12,790 nt of DNA. Source: Burkholderiales bacterium (GTDB lineage: Bacteria > Pseudomonadota > Gammaproteobacteria > Burkholderiales > Burkholderiaceae_C). Position numbers and translations under genes: made by a program. The notes below the pieces were generated by a model. It did not search any database, was not told where the DNA came from, and saw nothing but the letters and a program-made list of their open reading frames with translations. The stretch spans positions 1-12,790 of the forward strand of contig CANFYD010000051.1 in the NCBI GenBank assembly GCA_947450745.1, written 5' to 3'. Within the stretch, counting starts at the first letter, position 1; every line of letters starts with the position of its first letter. Positions 1-7,485 of the stretch are shown in pieces.

Positions 1-660
1 ATTTCGCTCGCCTTGACCGCCTTGTTCGGTATCAACGCCACCGCCCAAGCCCAAGTTGCCGGCCAAGCCCAAGCCCAAGCTCCGGCGCAAGTTGGCGTTC
101 AGGCCAAAGTTGCCATGTGCATTGGTTGCCACGGCATCATTGGCTACCGAGCCAGCTTCCCCGAGGTGCACAACGTGCCGATGATTGCTGGCCAGAACGC
201 CAAGTACATCGCTGCCGCGCTGACCGCTTATGCCAAGGGCGAACGCAAGCACCCGACGATGCGCGGCATTGCCCAAACCCTCAGCGAGCAAGACATTGCT
301 GACGTTTCGGCCTACTACGAACAGCAGGCCAAAGCGGCTCCGGTGCCTGAAACGGCCATGGTGGCGTCGGCTCAAGTGAGCGAGCTGCTGGCCAAGGGCG
401 CTTGCGCTTCTTGCCACGGTGCCAATTTCAGCAAGCCGATCGACGGGTCCTACCCCAAACTGGCGGGTCAGCATGCCGACTACCTGAACGTGGCGCTGAA
501 GTCCTACCAAGTCGAAGGCAACCCGAACGTGGGCCGTGGCAACGCCATCATGGCCGGGCAGGTCAAACAGTTCAGCCACGCCGAATTGAAGGCAATTGCC
601 AATTACCTGGCTTCTTTGCCCAGCGAATTGCGCACGGTGCCGCAGAGCAAGTTCCGCTGA
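1..660 (+). CDS. Diheme cytochrome c, c4-like (5' end outside the window)
   Basis: Periplasmic electron carrier with two c-type heme sites. The frame is open from base 1 (reading ISLALTALFG), which looks like the hydrophobic core of a Sec signal peptide, so the true start lies upstream. The TTG at 13 would leave no basic N-region. Numbering from that TTG, the heme-binding CxxCH motifs are CIGCH at 36-40 and CASCH at 131-135. The two halves resemble each other (MIAGQNAKYIAAAL and KLAGQHADYLNVAL follow the two motifs), as in the tandem domains of cytochrome c4. Candidate distal Met ligands are M83 (PTMRG) and M180 (IMAGQ). A low-complexity Ala/Gln stretch lies between the signal and the first heme. 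Cytochromes of this family pass electrons to terminal oxidases or other partners, but no partner gene is visible here. A terminator follows directly. Family assignment is firm; the partner is unknown. Confidence 0.93.
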   Translation: MSLALTALFGINATAQAQVAGQAQAQAPAQVGVQAKVAMCIGCHGIIGYRASFPEVHNVPMIAGQNAKYIAAALTAYAKGERKHPTMRGIAQTLSEQDIADVSAYYEQQAKAAPVPETAMVASAQVSELLAKGACASCHGANFSKPIDGSYPKLAGQHADYLNVALKSYQVEGNPNVGRGNAIMAGQVKQFSHAELKAIANYLASLPSELRTVPQSKFR

Positions 661-677
661 ACTGCGCTCCGACCGTG

Positions 678-704
678 AAAAGCCGCCTAAATGGCGGCTT
701 TTTT
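678..704 (+). terminator. Rho-independent terminator after the cytochrome gene
   Basis: The sequence aaaagccgcc, a 5-base loop (taaat), then ggcggctttt form a perfect 10-bp stem that runs into a T tract. It starts 17 bases after the cytochrome stop codon. This is a textbook intrinsic terminator and separates the cytochrome from the next gene. Confidence 0.9.
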
Positions 705-719
705 GTGCCTGATCCTTGT

Positions 720-747
720 TTGCCTGTGCTGGCGGTGGCGTCATACT
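720..747 (+). promoter_or_regulatory. Weak sigma70-like promoter candidate for the HD-GYP gene
   Basis: TTGCCT (720-725) and CATACT (742-747) are separated by 16 bases, each matching its consensus hexamer at four of six positions. It lies after the cytochrome terminator and 73 bases before the HD-GYP start, so a promoter is expected in this gap. The match is weak and could be chance in a gap of this size. Confidence 0.25.
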
Positions 748-820
748 GAGTCGTTAGCAATCCAACACGCGCGCCGCGCACATCAACACAGATCACAGAA
801 TAGCTTCGAGCCACCGACAC

Positions 821-2074
821 ATGCTCAAGAATATTCCCACCCAGAAGCTCAGGCTCGGCATGTACCTCCAGTCGATGGAGGGCTCCTGGCTGTCGCATCC
901 GTTCTGGAAAACCAAATTTGTACTGGACGATTCGGCCGATCTGAAGGCCTTGCTGGACAGCGGCGTCGCATCGGTCTGGATCAACGTCCGCAAGGGTTGT
1001 GACGTGGCCGATCATCAGCCGAAGCTTGCTGCGAGCGAGCGGATGCCCGACCCAGCGTTGGATGCTGAGCTGCGGCCGCTGCCGGCCAGTCAAGTGGTGC
1101 CGGTGCCGGTGCCTGTGCAAGTAGCGACGACACCCTGCAGTCTCGGCGCTGAATTGCTGCGTGCCACCGCCTTGGTGGCCAGCTCCCGGCGTGCGGTCAC
1201 GGCCTTGTTTGGCGAGGCGCGCTTGGGCAAGGCCATCAGCGCCGCTGACTGTTTGCCGCTGGTGAACGACATTGCCGAGTCGGTGTCGCGCAATCCTTCG
1301 GCCTTGATCAGCCTGGCACGGCTCAAGACCAAGGACGATTACACCTATATGCATTCGGTGGCGGTGTGCGGTTTGATGGTGTCACTGGCGCGGCAAATGG
1401 GCTTGGGCGAGGTGCAGGTACGCGAGGCTGGGCTGGCGGGTTTGCTGCACGATGTGGGCAAGATGATGATGCCGACGCTGGTGTTGAACAAGCCGGGTGC
1501 TTTGACCGACGCCGAGTTCACGGTGATGCGCTCGCACCCCGAGCGTGGCCACCAGATGCTGCAGAACGGCGCGGGCGTGCCAGCCGCCGCGCTGGATGTG
1601 TGCTTGCATCACCACGAAAAAATCGATGGCAGCGGCTACCCGAAGAAGCTCAAGGGCGACGACATCAGCTTGCTGGCCAAGATGGGGGCGGTCTGCGATG
1701 TGTATGACGCCATCACCTCGACCCGGCCGTACAAGAACGCCTGGGACCCGGCCGGTTCGATCCAGCGCATGTCGCAGTGGAGCGGGCACTTTGATCCGCA
1801 GGTGTTCAAGGCCTTTGTCCGCTGCATCGGCATTTATCCGGTGGGCAGTTTGGTCAAGCTGGAATCGGGCCGCTTGGCGGTGGTGGTGGACATGAACCCG
1901 GCGCAGTTGGCAGCACCGGTGGTGCGGGTTTTCTACTCCACCAAGTCGAAGTTGCCGATCTCGGTGCAGACACTCGATTTGGCCAACCCGGCGGCGCGCG
2001 ACCGTATCGTCGGGCGCGAGTCGCCGCATGACTGGGGCTTTACCCATCTGGAAGACATCTGGACCGCAGCTTGA
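821..2074 (+). CDS. HD-GYP domain protein with N-terminal DUF3391-like region; probable c-di-GMP phosphodiesterase
   Basis: A 417-residue protein with no signal peptide or membrane segment, so probably cytoplasmic. Residues 1-60 (LRLGMYLQSMEGSW...) resemble the DUF3391 region often found before HD-GYP domains. A Pro/Val linker (VPVPVPV, 93-99) follows, then the HD-GYP domain from about 140 to 350. Metal and active-site residues look complete: H178, H210-D211 with K214 (LLHDVGK), H239, H264-H265-E266, DGSGYP at 269-274 and D293, followed by TSTRPYKN. The intact GYP motif supports hydrolysis of cyclic-di-GMP, which would lower this second messenger and influence motility and biofilm. The last 80 residues form a C-terminal region seen in related proteins. 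No receiver or other sensor domain is present, so its input must come through the N-terminal region. No strong Shine-Dalgarno is seen; the ATG was chosen because the DUF3391-like region begins right after it. Substrate specificity is inferred. Confidence 0.92.
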   Translation: MLKNIPTQKLRLGMYLQSMEGSWLSHPFWKTKFVLDDSADLKALLDSGVASVWINVRKGCDVADHQPKLAASERMPDPALDAELRPLPASQVVPVPVPVQVATTPCSLGAELLRATALVASSRRAVTALFGEARLGKAISAADCLPLVNDIAESVSRNPSALISLARLKTKDDYTYMHSVAVCGLMVSLARQMGLGEVQVREAGLAGLLHDVGKMMMPTLVLNKPGALTDAEFTVMRSHPERGHQMLQNGAGVPAAALDVCLHHHEKIDGSGYPKKLKGDDISLLAKMGAVCDVYDAITSTRPYKNAWDPAGSIQRMSQWSGHFDPQVFKAFVRCIGIYPVGSLVKLESGRLAVVVDMNPAQLAAPVVRVFYSTKSKLPISVQTLDLANPAARDRIVGRESPHDWGFTHLEDIWTAA

Positions 2075-2105
2075 CGCTTTGCTGTCGGCGCGAATGCCGT
2101 GGTTC

Positions 2106-2137
2106 GCCCGGCTCTCGACCGGCACCGCCAGCCGGGC
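2106..2137. repeat. Inverted repeat (8-bp perfect arms) between the HD-GYP and family 5 binding-protein genes
   Basis: GCCCGGCT at 2106-2113 is the exact reverse complement of AGCCGGGC at 2130-2137, with 16 bases between. It starts 31 bases after the HD-GYP stop codon and ends 41 bases before the next ATG. There is no T tract after it, so it is not a standard intrinsic terminator. It could be a 3'-end-stabilising hairpin, a 5' leader structure or an operator; chance is possible at this GC content. Confidence 0.4.
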
Positions 2138-2163
2138 CCTAAACTCAGCCGCATCAAAACGCG

Positions 2164-2169
2164 AAGGAG
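2164..2169 (+). promoter_or_regulatory. Strong ribosome binding site for the family 5 binding protein
   Basis: AAGGAG lies 9 bases upstream of the ATG at 2179. It fixes that start and suggests good translation. It is the clearest Shine-Dalgarno among the plus-strand genes here. Confidence 0.8.
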
Positions 2170-2178
2170 TACCGGGCG

Positions 2179-3753
2179 ATGAAACTTCAGCTGTTGATTG
2201 GATTGATGGCCACCGCGTTGGCCAGTAGCGCTTCAGCACAGACCTTGCGCTGGGCCAGCCAGGGCGATTCGCAGACGATGGATCCGCATTCGCAGAATGA
2301 GGGCTTGACCAATATGGTCAACGGCCAGATTTATGAGCGCCTGACCAGCCGGGACCGGCAACTGGCCATCGCGCCCAGCTTGGCGACCGAGTGGACGCAG
2401 GTGGGCCCGTTGTTGTGGCGCTTCAAGTTGCGGCCTGGCGTCAAATTTCACGACGGTTCTGCCTTCACAGCGGACGATGTGGTGTTTTCCATCCAGCGGG
2501 CCAAAGAATCCAGCTCGCAGATTTCCGCCTACGCCAACGGGGTGGGCAGCGTGCGCAAGGTGGATGAGCTGACGGTCGAATTTACGCTGACGGCCTTCAA
2601 CCCGGTCTTCTTGCAGCACCTGGACACGCTCTGGATCATGAGCAAGAGTTGGTCGGAAAAAAACCGCGCCACCCGCCCGCTCGACTTCAAGAACAAGGAA
2701 GAAAGCTTCACCAGCCTGAATGCCAATGGCACCGGCCCCTATGTGCTGGTGGCGCGCCAGCCCGGCGTCAAGACGGTGTTCAAGCGCAACGCGGCTTGGT
2801 GGGGCAAGGCGACGGGCAATGTGCAGGATGTGGTGCTGACGCCGATCGCCAATGACGCAACCCGGTTGGCCGCGCTGGTCTCGGGGGAGATCGACTTTGT
2901 GCTTGATCCGGCGCCGCGCGACCTGCCGCGACTGCGCAATACCCGTGGCATGCAGGTGATTGACGGCCCGGAAAACCGCTTGATCTTCATCGGCATGGAT
3001 CAGGGCCGCGACAAGCTGCTGTATGGCCAGGTGCCGGGCGACAAGAACCCGTTCAAGGATGTGCGCGTGCGCCGTGCGCTGTATCAGGCCGTCGATGTGG
3101 AGACGATGCGGACCAAGCTGATGAATGATCAGAGTGCGCCCACCGGTGGCATGACGGCGGCCTCGATCGGCGGCTATGACGACACTAAGCTGGAGGCGCG
3201 CTACCCGTTCGACATCGCCGCTGCGCGCAAACTGATGGGCGAGGCGGGTTATGCCGACGGTTTCGAGGTGACGCTGGATTGCCCGAACAATCGCTATGTC
3301 AATGACGAAAAAATCTGCATGGCCTTGGCCACCATGTGGGCGCAGTTAAAGGTCAAGGTGCGCGTCTCCGCCATGCCGCGGGTGACCTTCTTCCCCAAGC
3401 TCGAGAAGCTCGACACCAGCCTGTTCCTGTTCGGCTGGGGCGGGGCCATCACCGACGCCGAAACCATCATGACGCCGGTCTTTCGCAACCGGGGCGAGAA
3501 GGGCGTGGGGGCCTACAACTACAGCAACGTCCACAACGACAAGTTCGATCAACTGGCGGCGCAGTCCAGCGTCGAGGCCGACCCCAAACTGCGTGAGCAG
3601 TTGATCAAGGCGGCCCTGACCGAATACAAGGAGCAGTTCCATATCTTGCCCCTGCACCGTCAGATGATCCCCTGGGCCGCCAGCAGCAAGGTCAGCGTGG
3701 TGCACCGCGCCGACAACTGGCTGGAGTTCGCTTGGGTCAATATCGCCAAGTAG
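2179..3753 (+). CDS. ABC transporter periplasmic substrate-binding protein, family 5 (Opp/Dpp type)
   Basis: A 524-residue binding protein of the SBP_bac_5 family, typical in length. Known members capture peptides, nickel, opines, sugars or other solutes in the periplasm for an ABC importer. Residues 1-20 form a Sec signal peptide with likely cleavage after ASA-20, giving a mature start of QTLRWAS. The family's signature region is at about 80-107 (LLWRFKLRPGVKFHDG, FTADDVVFSIQR). Other family landmarks are GTGPYVL (184-190), FKDVRVRRAL (292-301) and FGWGGAITDAE (418-428). Cys368 and Cys380 sit where many family members have a disulfide-bonded pair. No OppBC/DppBC permease or OppDF ATPase genes are adjacent: an HD-GYP gene lies upstream and a lipoprotein gene downstream. 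It must therefore use a transporter encoded elsewhere or have a sensing role. The substrate cannot be told from sequence. Confidence 0.93.
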   Translation: MKLQLLIGLMATALASSASAQTLRWASQGDSQTMDPHSQNEGLTNMVNGQIYERLTSRDRQLAIAPSLATEWTQVGPLLWRFKLRPGVKFHDGSAFTADDVVFSIQRAKESSSQISAYANGVGSVRKVDELTVEFTLTAFNPVFLQHLDTLWIMSKSWSEKNRATRPLDFKNKEESFTSLNANGTGPYVLVARQPGVKTVFKRNAAWWGKATGNVQDVVLTPIANDATRLAALVSGEIDFVLDPAPRDLPRLRNTRGMQVIDGPENRLIFIGMDQGRDKLLYGQVPGDKNPFKDVRVRRALYQAVDVETMRTKLMNDQSAPTGGMTAASIGGYDDTKLEARYPFDIAAARKLMGEAGYADGFEVTLDCPNNRYVNDEKICMALATMWAQLKVKVRVSAMPRVTFFPKLEKLDTSLFLFGWGGAITDAETIMTPVFRNRGEKGVGAYNYSNVHNDKFDQLAAQSSVEADPKLREQLIKAALTEYKEQFHILPLHRQMIPWAASSKVSVVHRADNWLEFAWVNIAK

Positions 3754-3816
3754 AACTTCAGCGCGGGCATCAAATGGCCGATAAAGAGCCATCTTCCTCG
3801 ATTGCCCACGCTGACC

Positions 3817-5808
3817 ATGCCACGCCGACACTTGCAATTGACACGACTTTCCCGCCTGCGTTGGGTGCTTGCCGCTTCGGCTGTTGCCGTGCTGCTGGCG
3901 GCTTGCGGCGGCAGCAGCGGCGGCAACAGCAGCGCTGACACCGGCAGCACGGCCAGCGCCGTCACGACCTTCAGCGCGGCCCCCACGCTCAGCGGTGTGG
4001 CCGCTGTGGGCGCGCCGCTGACCGGTGCCGCGCTGCGGGTGCTGGACGCCTCCGGCGCGGCGGTGGGCAGCACCACCACCCACGCGGCCGACGGCTCCTA
4101 CAACTTGACGCTCAACACCAAGACGCTGACCGGCCCGCTGCTGCTGCAGGTGCGCGGCATGGACGCCGCCGGCAACAACTTGGTGTTGCATTCGGCGGTG
4201 CCGGTGTTGAGTGCCGCCAGCGCGGCGATGGTGGCCAACGTGACACCACTCAGCGACGCCGTCGTGGCCTTGTCGCTGGGGGCTGACCCGCAGCCGGTGT
4301 TCGCGGCCGCCAGCCAGAGCGCCGCTGCCATTGCCCATGTCGCGACCGCAGCCAGCGGCGCGGCGGAGTTTGTCAAGACCTTGGTCAAGACGCAACTGAC
4401 CGACCTGAAAATTACCGATCCCAAAACGCTGGATCTGTTGGCCGATGCCGGTTTTGCCGCCAACAAGGGCGCGCAAGATTTGCTGCTGGAGAGCCTGCGT
4501 GTCAACCTGGCGCTGAGCAGCAAGGGCGTGCTGCAATTGCAGCTCAGCAACAAGTTGCAAGTGGGCAGCTTGGCCGAGGTCATCGTCGAACTGCCGACGG
4601 CGCAGACCGAGTTGTTGAAGACCGCCAGCGCGACGCCAGCCAACGCCATCACGTCGACCTTGAAGTTCACCAGCAGTCCGACCGCCACGCTGGCCAACCT
4701 GGGTTCGCTGGATGAATTGAGCGCTGCGCTGAACAAATTGATCGCGCAAGGCTCCAGTGCCACCACCTTGCTCAGCTCCACGCTACTGACCGGTTACGAC
4801 ACGCACAACGGCCGTTTGAAGGCTGACGTGGCGACCCGGTTGGCCGACTACGCGGCCAAGAACCGCCAACTCGGCCGCTGGCTGGTCACCGGTTGCGCCG
4901 ACGATGTGGTGACCGGCGGCCTGTGCAACCGGGTGCTGGTGTCCGCGCCGGTCAGCGACTCCAGCGGCGTGGTGGTGGGCCAGTATCAAGATGCCGTCAG
5001 TTACACCAAGGCATCGGTCACGGGCTCGAAGTGGAACCTGATCGGCAATGGAAAGAAGCTGGAGCTGGCGGTCTACCCCTTGGCTTTTCTGGCTTTGGCA
5101 GCCGACGCGACGCTGAGCACCGCGCTTTCTCCCAACCCCGGTGTGGGCATACAGACCTACATCCAGGCGCAGAGCGATGCGGCGCTGCCGGTCAAGCTGC
5201 TGGACAGCGCCACGTTGCAGACGCCGGGCGGCTTCAGCATCCCGTTTGCCTATTGCGGGCGGGTGCAGCTGTGCATTTCCAGCACAGCCGGTGCCACCAC
5301 GCTGGTGCCTACCGGCGGCATCGGTGACACGGCCTTGCAGCGCGCGGCCGTCGGTTGGATCGGCGGTGCCGACAGCGTGCGCGGCGCCAAGTACATCGCG
5401 TCCTACACGCTGGCCGGCGTGGTCGAAACACGCAGCGTCTATTTGCGTGCCGAGGTGCCCGCCGAGTTGCCTCGTGCACGCTTCCCGGCACTGGACGGCG
5501 TCAGCACCAGCAAGCCCTTGCGGGGCGGCGAATTGCTGGTGGGCATGACACTGAACTGGGCCGCTTGGGCCGCCGCCAACCCCGACATGCGCTTGATCAG
5601 CCTGCGCACGGTGTTGAGTGCAGCGAGCGACGGCAGCAGCACGCCGCTGATCACCGAGTTGACGCCGCCGCTGCCACCCAGCACCACGCTGGAGATTGCC
5701 GGCCTGACGCTGGCGAGCGGCTTTGTGCCGCTGAGCTACGAGCTTTGGTTGGGTGCACAAGATGCCGCCGGTCGCCGCTATTTCACGCGCTACACGCTGA
5801 CGCCTTGA
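3817..5808 (+). CDS. Predicted lipoprotein with carboxypeptidase-regulatory-like domain; function unknown
   Basis: About 663 residues from the ATG at 3817; an in-frame TTG at 3802 would add five residues, and neither has a convincing Shine-Dalgarno, so the start is uncertain. The N-terminus has basic residues, a hydrophobic core and the lipobox LLAAC, predicting lipidation at Cys30 and anchoring to a membrane facing the periplasm. A Gly/Ser/Thr-rich tether follows (about 31-55). Residues 56-125 (PTLSGVAAVGAPLTGAALRV, ADGSYNLTL) look like a carboxypeptidase-regulatory/Ig-like beta sandwich, common in surface and periplasmic proteins. The remaining 540 residues are Ala/Ser/Thr/Leu-rich and I recognise no family in them. 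Four cysteines form two close pairs (C360/C370 and C480/C486), suggesting disulfides in the C-terminal part. There are no membrane segments beyond the signal and no catalytic motif I can name. The gene lies 63 bases after the family 5 binding-protein gene on the same strand, so co-transcription is possible. That it is a real gene is well supported; its role is unknown. Confidence 0.85.
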   Translation: MPRRHLQLTRLSRLRWVLAASAVAVLLAACGGSSGGNSSADTGSTASAVTTFSAAPTLSGVAAVGAPLTGAALRVLDASGAAVGSTTTHAADGSYNLTLNTKTLTGPLLLQVRGMDAAGNNLVLHSAVPVLSAASAAMVANVTPLSDAVVALSLGADPQPVFAAASQSAAAIAHVATAASGAAEFVKTLVKTQLTDLKITDPKTLDLLADAGFAANKGAQDLLLESLRVNLALSSKGVLQLQLSNKLQVGSLAEVIVELPTAQTELLKTASATPANAITSTLKFTSSPTATLANLGSLDELSAALNKLIAQGSSATTLLSSTLLTGYDTHNGRLKADVATRLADYAAKNRQLGRWLVTGCADDVVTGGLCNRVLVSAPVSDSSGVVVGQYQDAVSYTKASVTGSKWNLIGNGKKLELAVYPLAFLALAADATLSTALSPNPGVGIQTYIQAQSDAALPVKLLDSATLQTPGGFSIPFAYCGRVQLCISSTAGATTLVPTGGIGDTALQRAAVGWIGGADSVRGAKYIASYTLAGVVETRSVYLRAEVPAELPRARFPALDGVSTSKPLRGGELLVGMTLNWAAWAAANPDMRLISLRTVLSAASDGSSTPLITELTPPLPPSTTLEIAGLTLASGFVPLSYELWLGAQDAAGRRYFTRYTLTP

Positions 5809-5926
5809 GGTTTTCGGCGGCGACGCTTGCAGTCAAGCCACTAACTTAAGTCCCGTTCAGGGGTGCAAACAGGATTTGGCATGATGCGGGGTGCATCAAA
5901 CTCAAACATCCCGAAAGCGTTGATCG

Positions 5927-6730
5927 ATGAAAGTTCCCAAAATCACTTGGCTGCTGGTTTTAGCCGGCCTGAGCAGCTTGTTCGGCAGCGGCGGCCAAGC
6001 GCTGGCCGGCACTGTCAGCGAGCGCGTCAAAGCCAGCGGCACCGTGCGAGTCTGCATCTGGCCCGACTATTACGGCATCACGTTTCGCAGCCCGCGCACC
6101 GAGCAATTGACCGGCATCGACATCGAGCTGTCCGCCGAGTTCGCCAAAGGGCTGGGCGTGAAGCTGCAATATGTGGAATCCTCGTTTGCCAAGCTGGTCG
6201 ATGACGTCGGCAATGACCGCTGCGACGTCGCGATGTTTGCCGTCGGCATCACCGCGCAGCGCTTGCCCTTTTTGAAGTTTTCGCAACCGTATTTGCGCAG
6301 CGACATCTACGCCGTCACCACCCGCAGCAGCCGCGTGGTGCGGCAGTGGTCAGACATCGATCAGCCGGGCGTCAAGGTGGCGGTGCAAGCCGGCACCTTC
6401 ATGGAGCCGGTGATGGCCGCAGCGCTGCGGCAGGCGCAACTGGTAGTGATACGCCCGCCGGTCACGCGCGAGCAAGAGCTTGAGGCCGGCCGCGTCGATG
6501 TCTTCATGACCGACTACCCCTACAGCCGCCGCTTGCTGGACAACGCCGATTGGGCGCGGCTGGTGTCGCCGCCGAAGAACTTCAATCCGATTCCCTATGC
6601 GTACGCCGTCAAGCCTGGCGACGACGAATGGTTGCGCCAGGTTGATCAATTCGTCGCGTTGATCAAGCGCGACGGCCGCCTCGAAGCCGCCGCTCGGCGC
6701 TTTGGCTTGGCCGAGATCCTGGTCAAGTAA
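5927..6730 (+). CDS. Periplasmic substrate-binding protein, family 3 (amino-acid type)
   Basis: A 267-residue protein of the SBP_bac_3 family, with a Sec signal peptide in residues 1-28 (cleavage likely after ALA or ALAG). Family features in order are: VKASGTVRVCIWPDYY (34-49), the lobe-1 segment GIDIELSAEFAKGLGVKLQY (63-82), DVAMFAVGITAQRLPFLKFS (100-119) with R112 where amino-acid binders often hold the ligand carboxylate, and ELEAGRVDVFMTD (184-196) with D196 where the ligand amino group is often held. Cys43 and Cys99 could form a disulfide. Such proteins usually deliver polar amino acids or organic acids to ABC importers; some relatives are periplasmic enzymes or sensor domains. No partner permease or ATPase of this class is nearby. 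The Liv genes downstream are on the other strand and belong to a different transporter class. No strong ribosome site is seen, but the ATG directly precedes a good signal peptide. Confidence 0.9.
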   Translation: MKVPKITWLLVLAGLSSLFGSGGQALAGTVSERVKASGTVRVCIWPDYYGITFRSPRTEQLTGIDIELSAEFAKGLGVKLQYVESSFAKLVDDVGNDRCDVAMFAVGITAQRLPFLKFSQPYLRSDIYAVTTRSSRVVRQWSDIDQPGVKVAVQAGTFMEPVMAAALRQAQLVVIRPPVTREQELEAGRVDVFMTDYPYSRRLLDNADWARLVSPPKNFNPIPYAYAVKPGDDEWLRQVDQFVALIKRDGRLEAAARRFGLAEILVK

Positions 6731-6746
6731 ATCGGCTGTGGTGTTT

Positions 6747-6763
6747 TGAAGCTGAGTGCTTCA
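6747..6763. repeat. Short hairpin at the convergent gene junction
   Basis: TGAAGC (6747-6752) and GCTTCA (6758-6763) pair around a 5-base loop, between the end of the family 3 binding-protein gene and the end of livF. The right arm contains the livF stop codon. No T tract follows in either direction, so it is not a classical intrinsic terminator; it may help define 3' ends or be chance. Confidence 0.3.
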
Positions 6764-7465
6764 CACGGCGCAGTAGCGCTCTTGAATCGCCTGATCGTCC
6801 AGCAACTCCTCGGCCGTGCCGGTGTGGACGATCTGGCCTTGGTCGAGGATGTAGGCCCGGTCCGAGATGCGCAGCGCCCGTTCGACGTTTTGTTCGACCA
6901 GCAAAATGGTCGTGCCGGCCTGCTTCATGCGCACGAACAGCTGGAACATTTCCTCGACCAGCAGCGGCATGATGCCCTCCGACGGTTCGTCCAGCAGGAT
7001 CATCTGGGGCCGCGCCATCATCGCGCGAGCAATCGCCAGCATTTGCTGCTCGCCGCCGGACATCGAGGTGGCGTCTTGCTCCAGCCGCTCCTTCAGCCGC
7101 GGGAAGGTGGTAGCAATCTCCTCGATCATGCGGACCATCTCGTGGCGGTTGCTGCTGGCGGTGATGCCCAGCTGCAAGTTCTCGCGCACGCTCAGGCCGG
7201 GCACGATGCGGCGTTCTTCCGGCACATAGGCCAAGCCCTGATGAAAGCGGGTGTGCGCTGGCTCGGCCAGCATCTCGCGGCCGTTGAAGTGCATGCTGCC
7301 GCTGCGCTTGGTGACCAAGCCCATCAAGCTGCGCAGCGTCGTTGTCTTGCCCGCGCCATTGCGGCCCATCAGCGTGACGATTTCACCGGCACGCACTTCG
7401 AAAGCGATGTTCTGCACCACATGGCTGCGGTCATACCAGGCGTTCAGCCCGGCAACTTTCAACAT
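6761..7465 (-). CDS. livF: Liv-type ABC transporter ATP-binding protein LivF
   Basis: A 234-residue cytoplasmic ATPase of the branched-chain amino acid (HAAT) transporter class, of normal LivF length. It shows Walker A GRNGAGKT at 34-41, ABC signature MSGGEQQ at 135-141 and Walker B MILLDEPSEG at 155-164. The segment LLVEQN (188-193) follows; Gln-Asn in place of the usual H-loop His is typical of LivF. LGLAYVPEERRI-like sequence at 78-87 is also characteristic. It pairs with LivG to power the LivHM pore. It is the last gene of the operon, 20 bases after the livG stop. The ATG at 7465 gives the family-typical N-terminus (MLKVAGLNAWYD). An in-frame TTG at 7489 overlapping the livG stop codon (TTGA) would add eight residues and is an alternative coupled start. 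The frame stays open further upstream, but that part is a shadow of livG. Confidence 0.95.
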   Translation of the reverse strand: MLKVAGLNAWYDRSHVVQNIAFEVRAGEIVTLMGRNGAGKTTTLRSLMGLVTKRSGSMHFNGREMLAEPAHTRFHQGLAYVPEERRIVPGLSVRENLQLGITASSNRHEMVRMIEEIATTFPRLKERLEQDATSMSGGEQQMLAIARAMMARPQMILLDEPSEGIMPLLVEEMFQLFVRMKQAGTTILLVEQNVERALRISDRAYILDQGQIVHTGTAEELLDDQAIQERYCAV

Positions 7466-7485
7466 CGGTTCAACAAGAGTCGGCT

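Noticed and set aside
1382..2239. Open frame of 285 codons on the minus strand opposite the HD-GYP gene
   Set aside because: His/Arg/Gln-rich translation without domains; the opposite strand encodes an intact HD-GYP domain.
3346..4749. Long open frame of 467 codons on the minus strand, opposite the end of the family 5 binding-protein gene and the lipoprotein gene
   Set aside because: Its translation is rich in Gln, Arg, His and Gly with no recognisable motif, and it runs opposite two well-supported genes. This is the usual antisense shadow in GC-rich DNA.
5876..5896. Sigma54-like or sigma70-like element (TTGGCA followed by GTGCAT) upstream of the family 3 binding protein
   Set aside because: The spacing between the GG and GC dinucleotides is 13, not the 10 required for sigma54, and no acceptable -10 hexamer sits 16-18 bases after TTGGCA.
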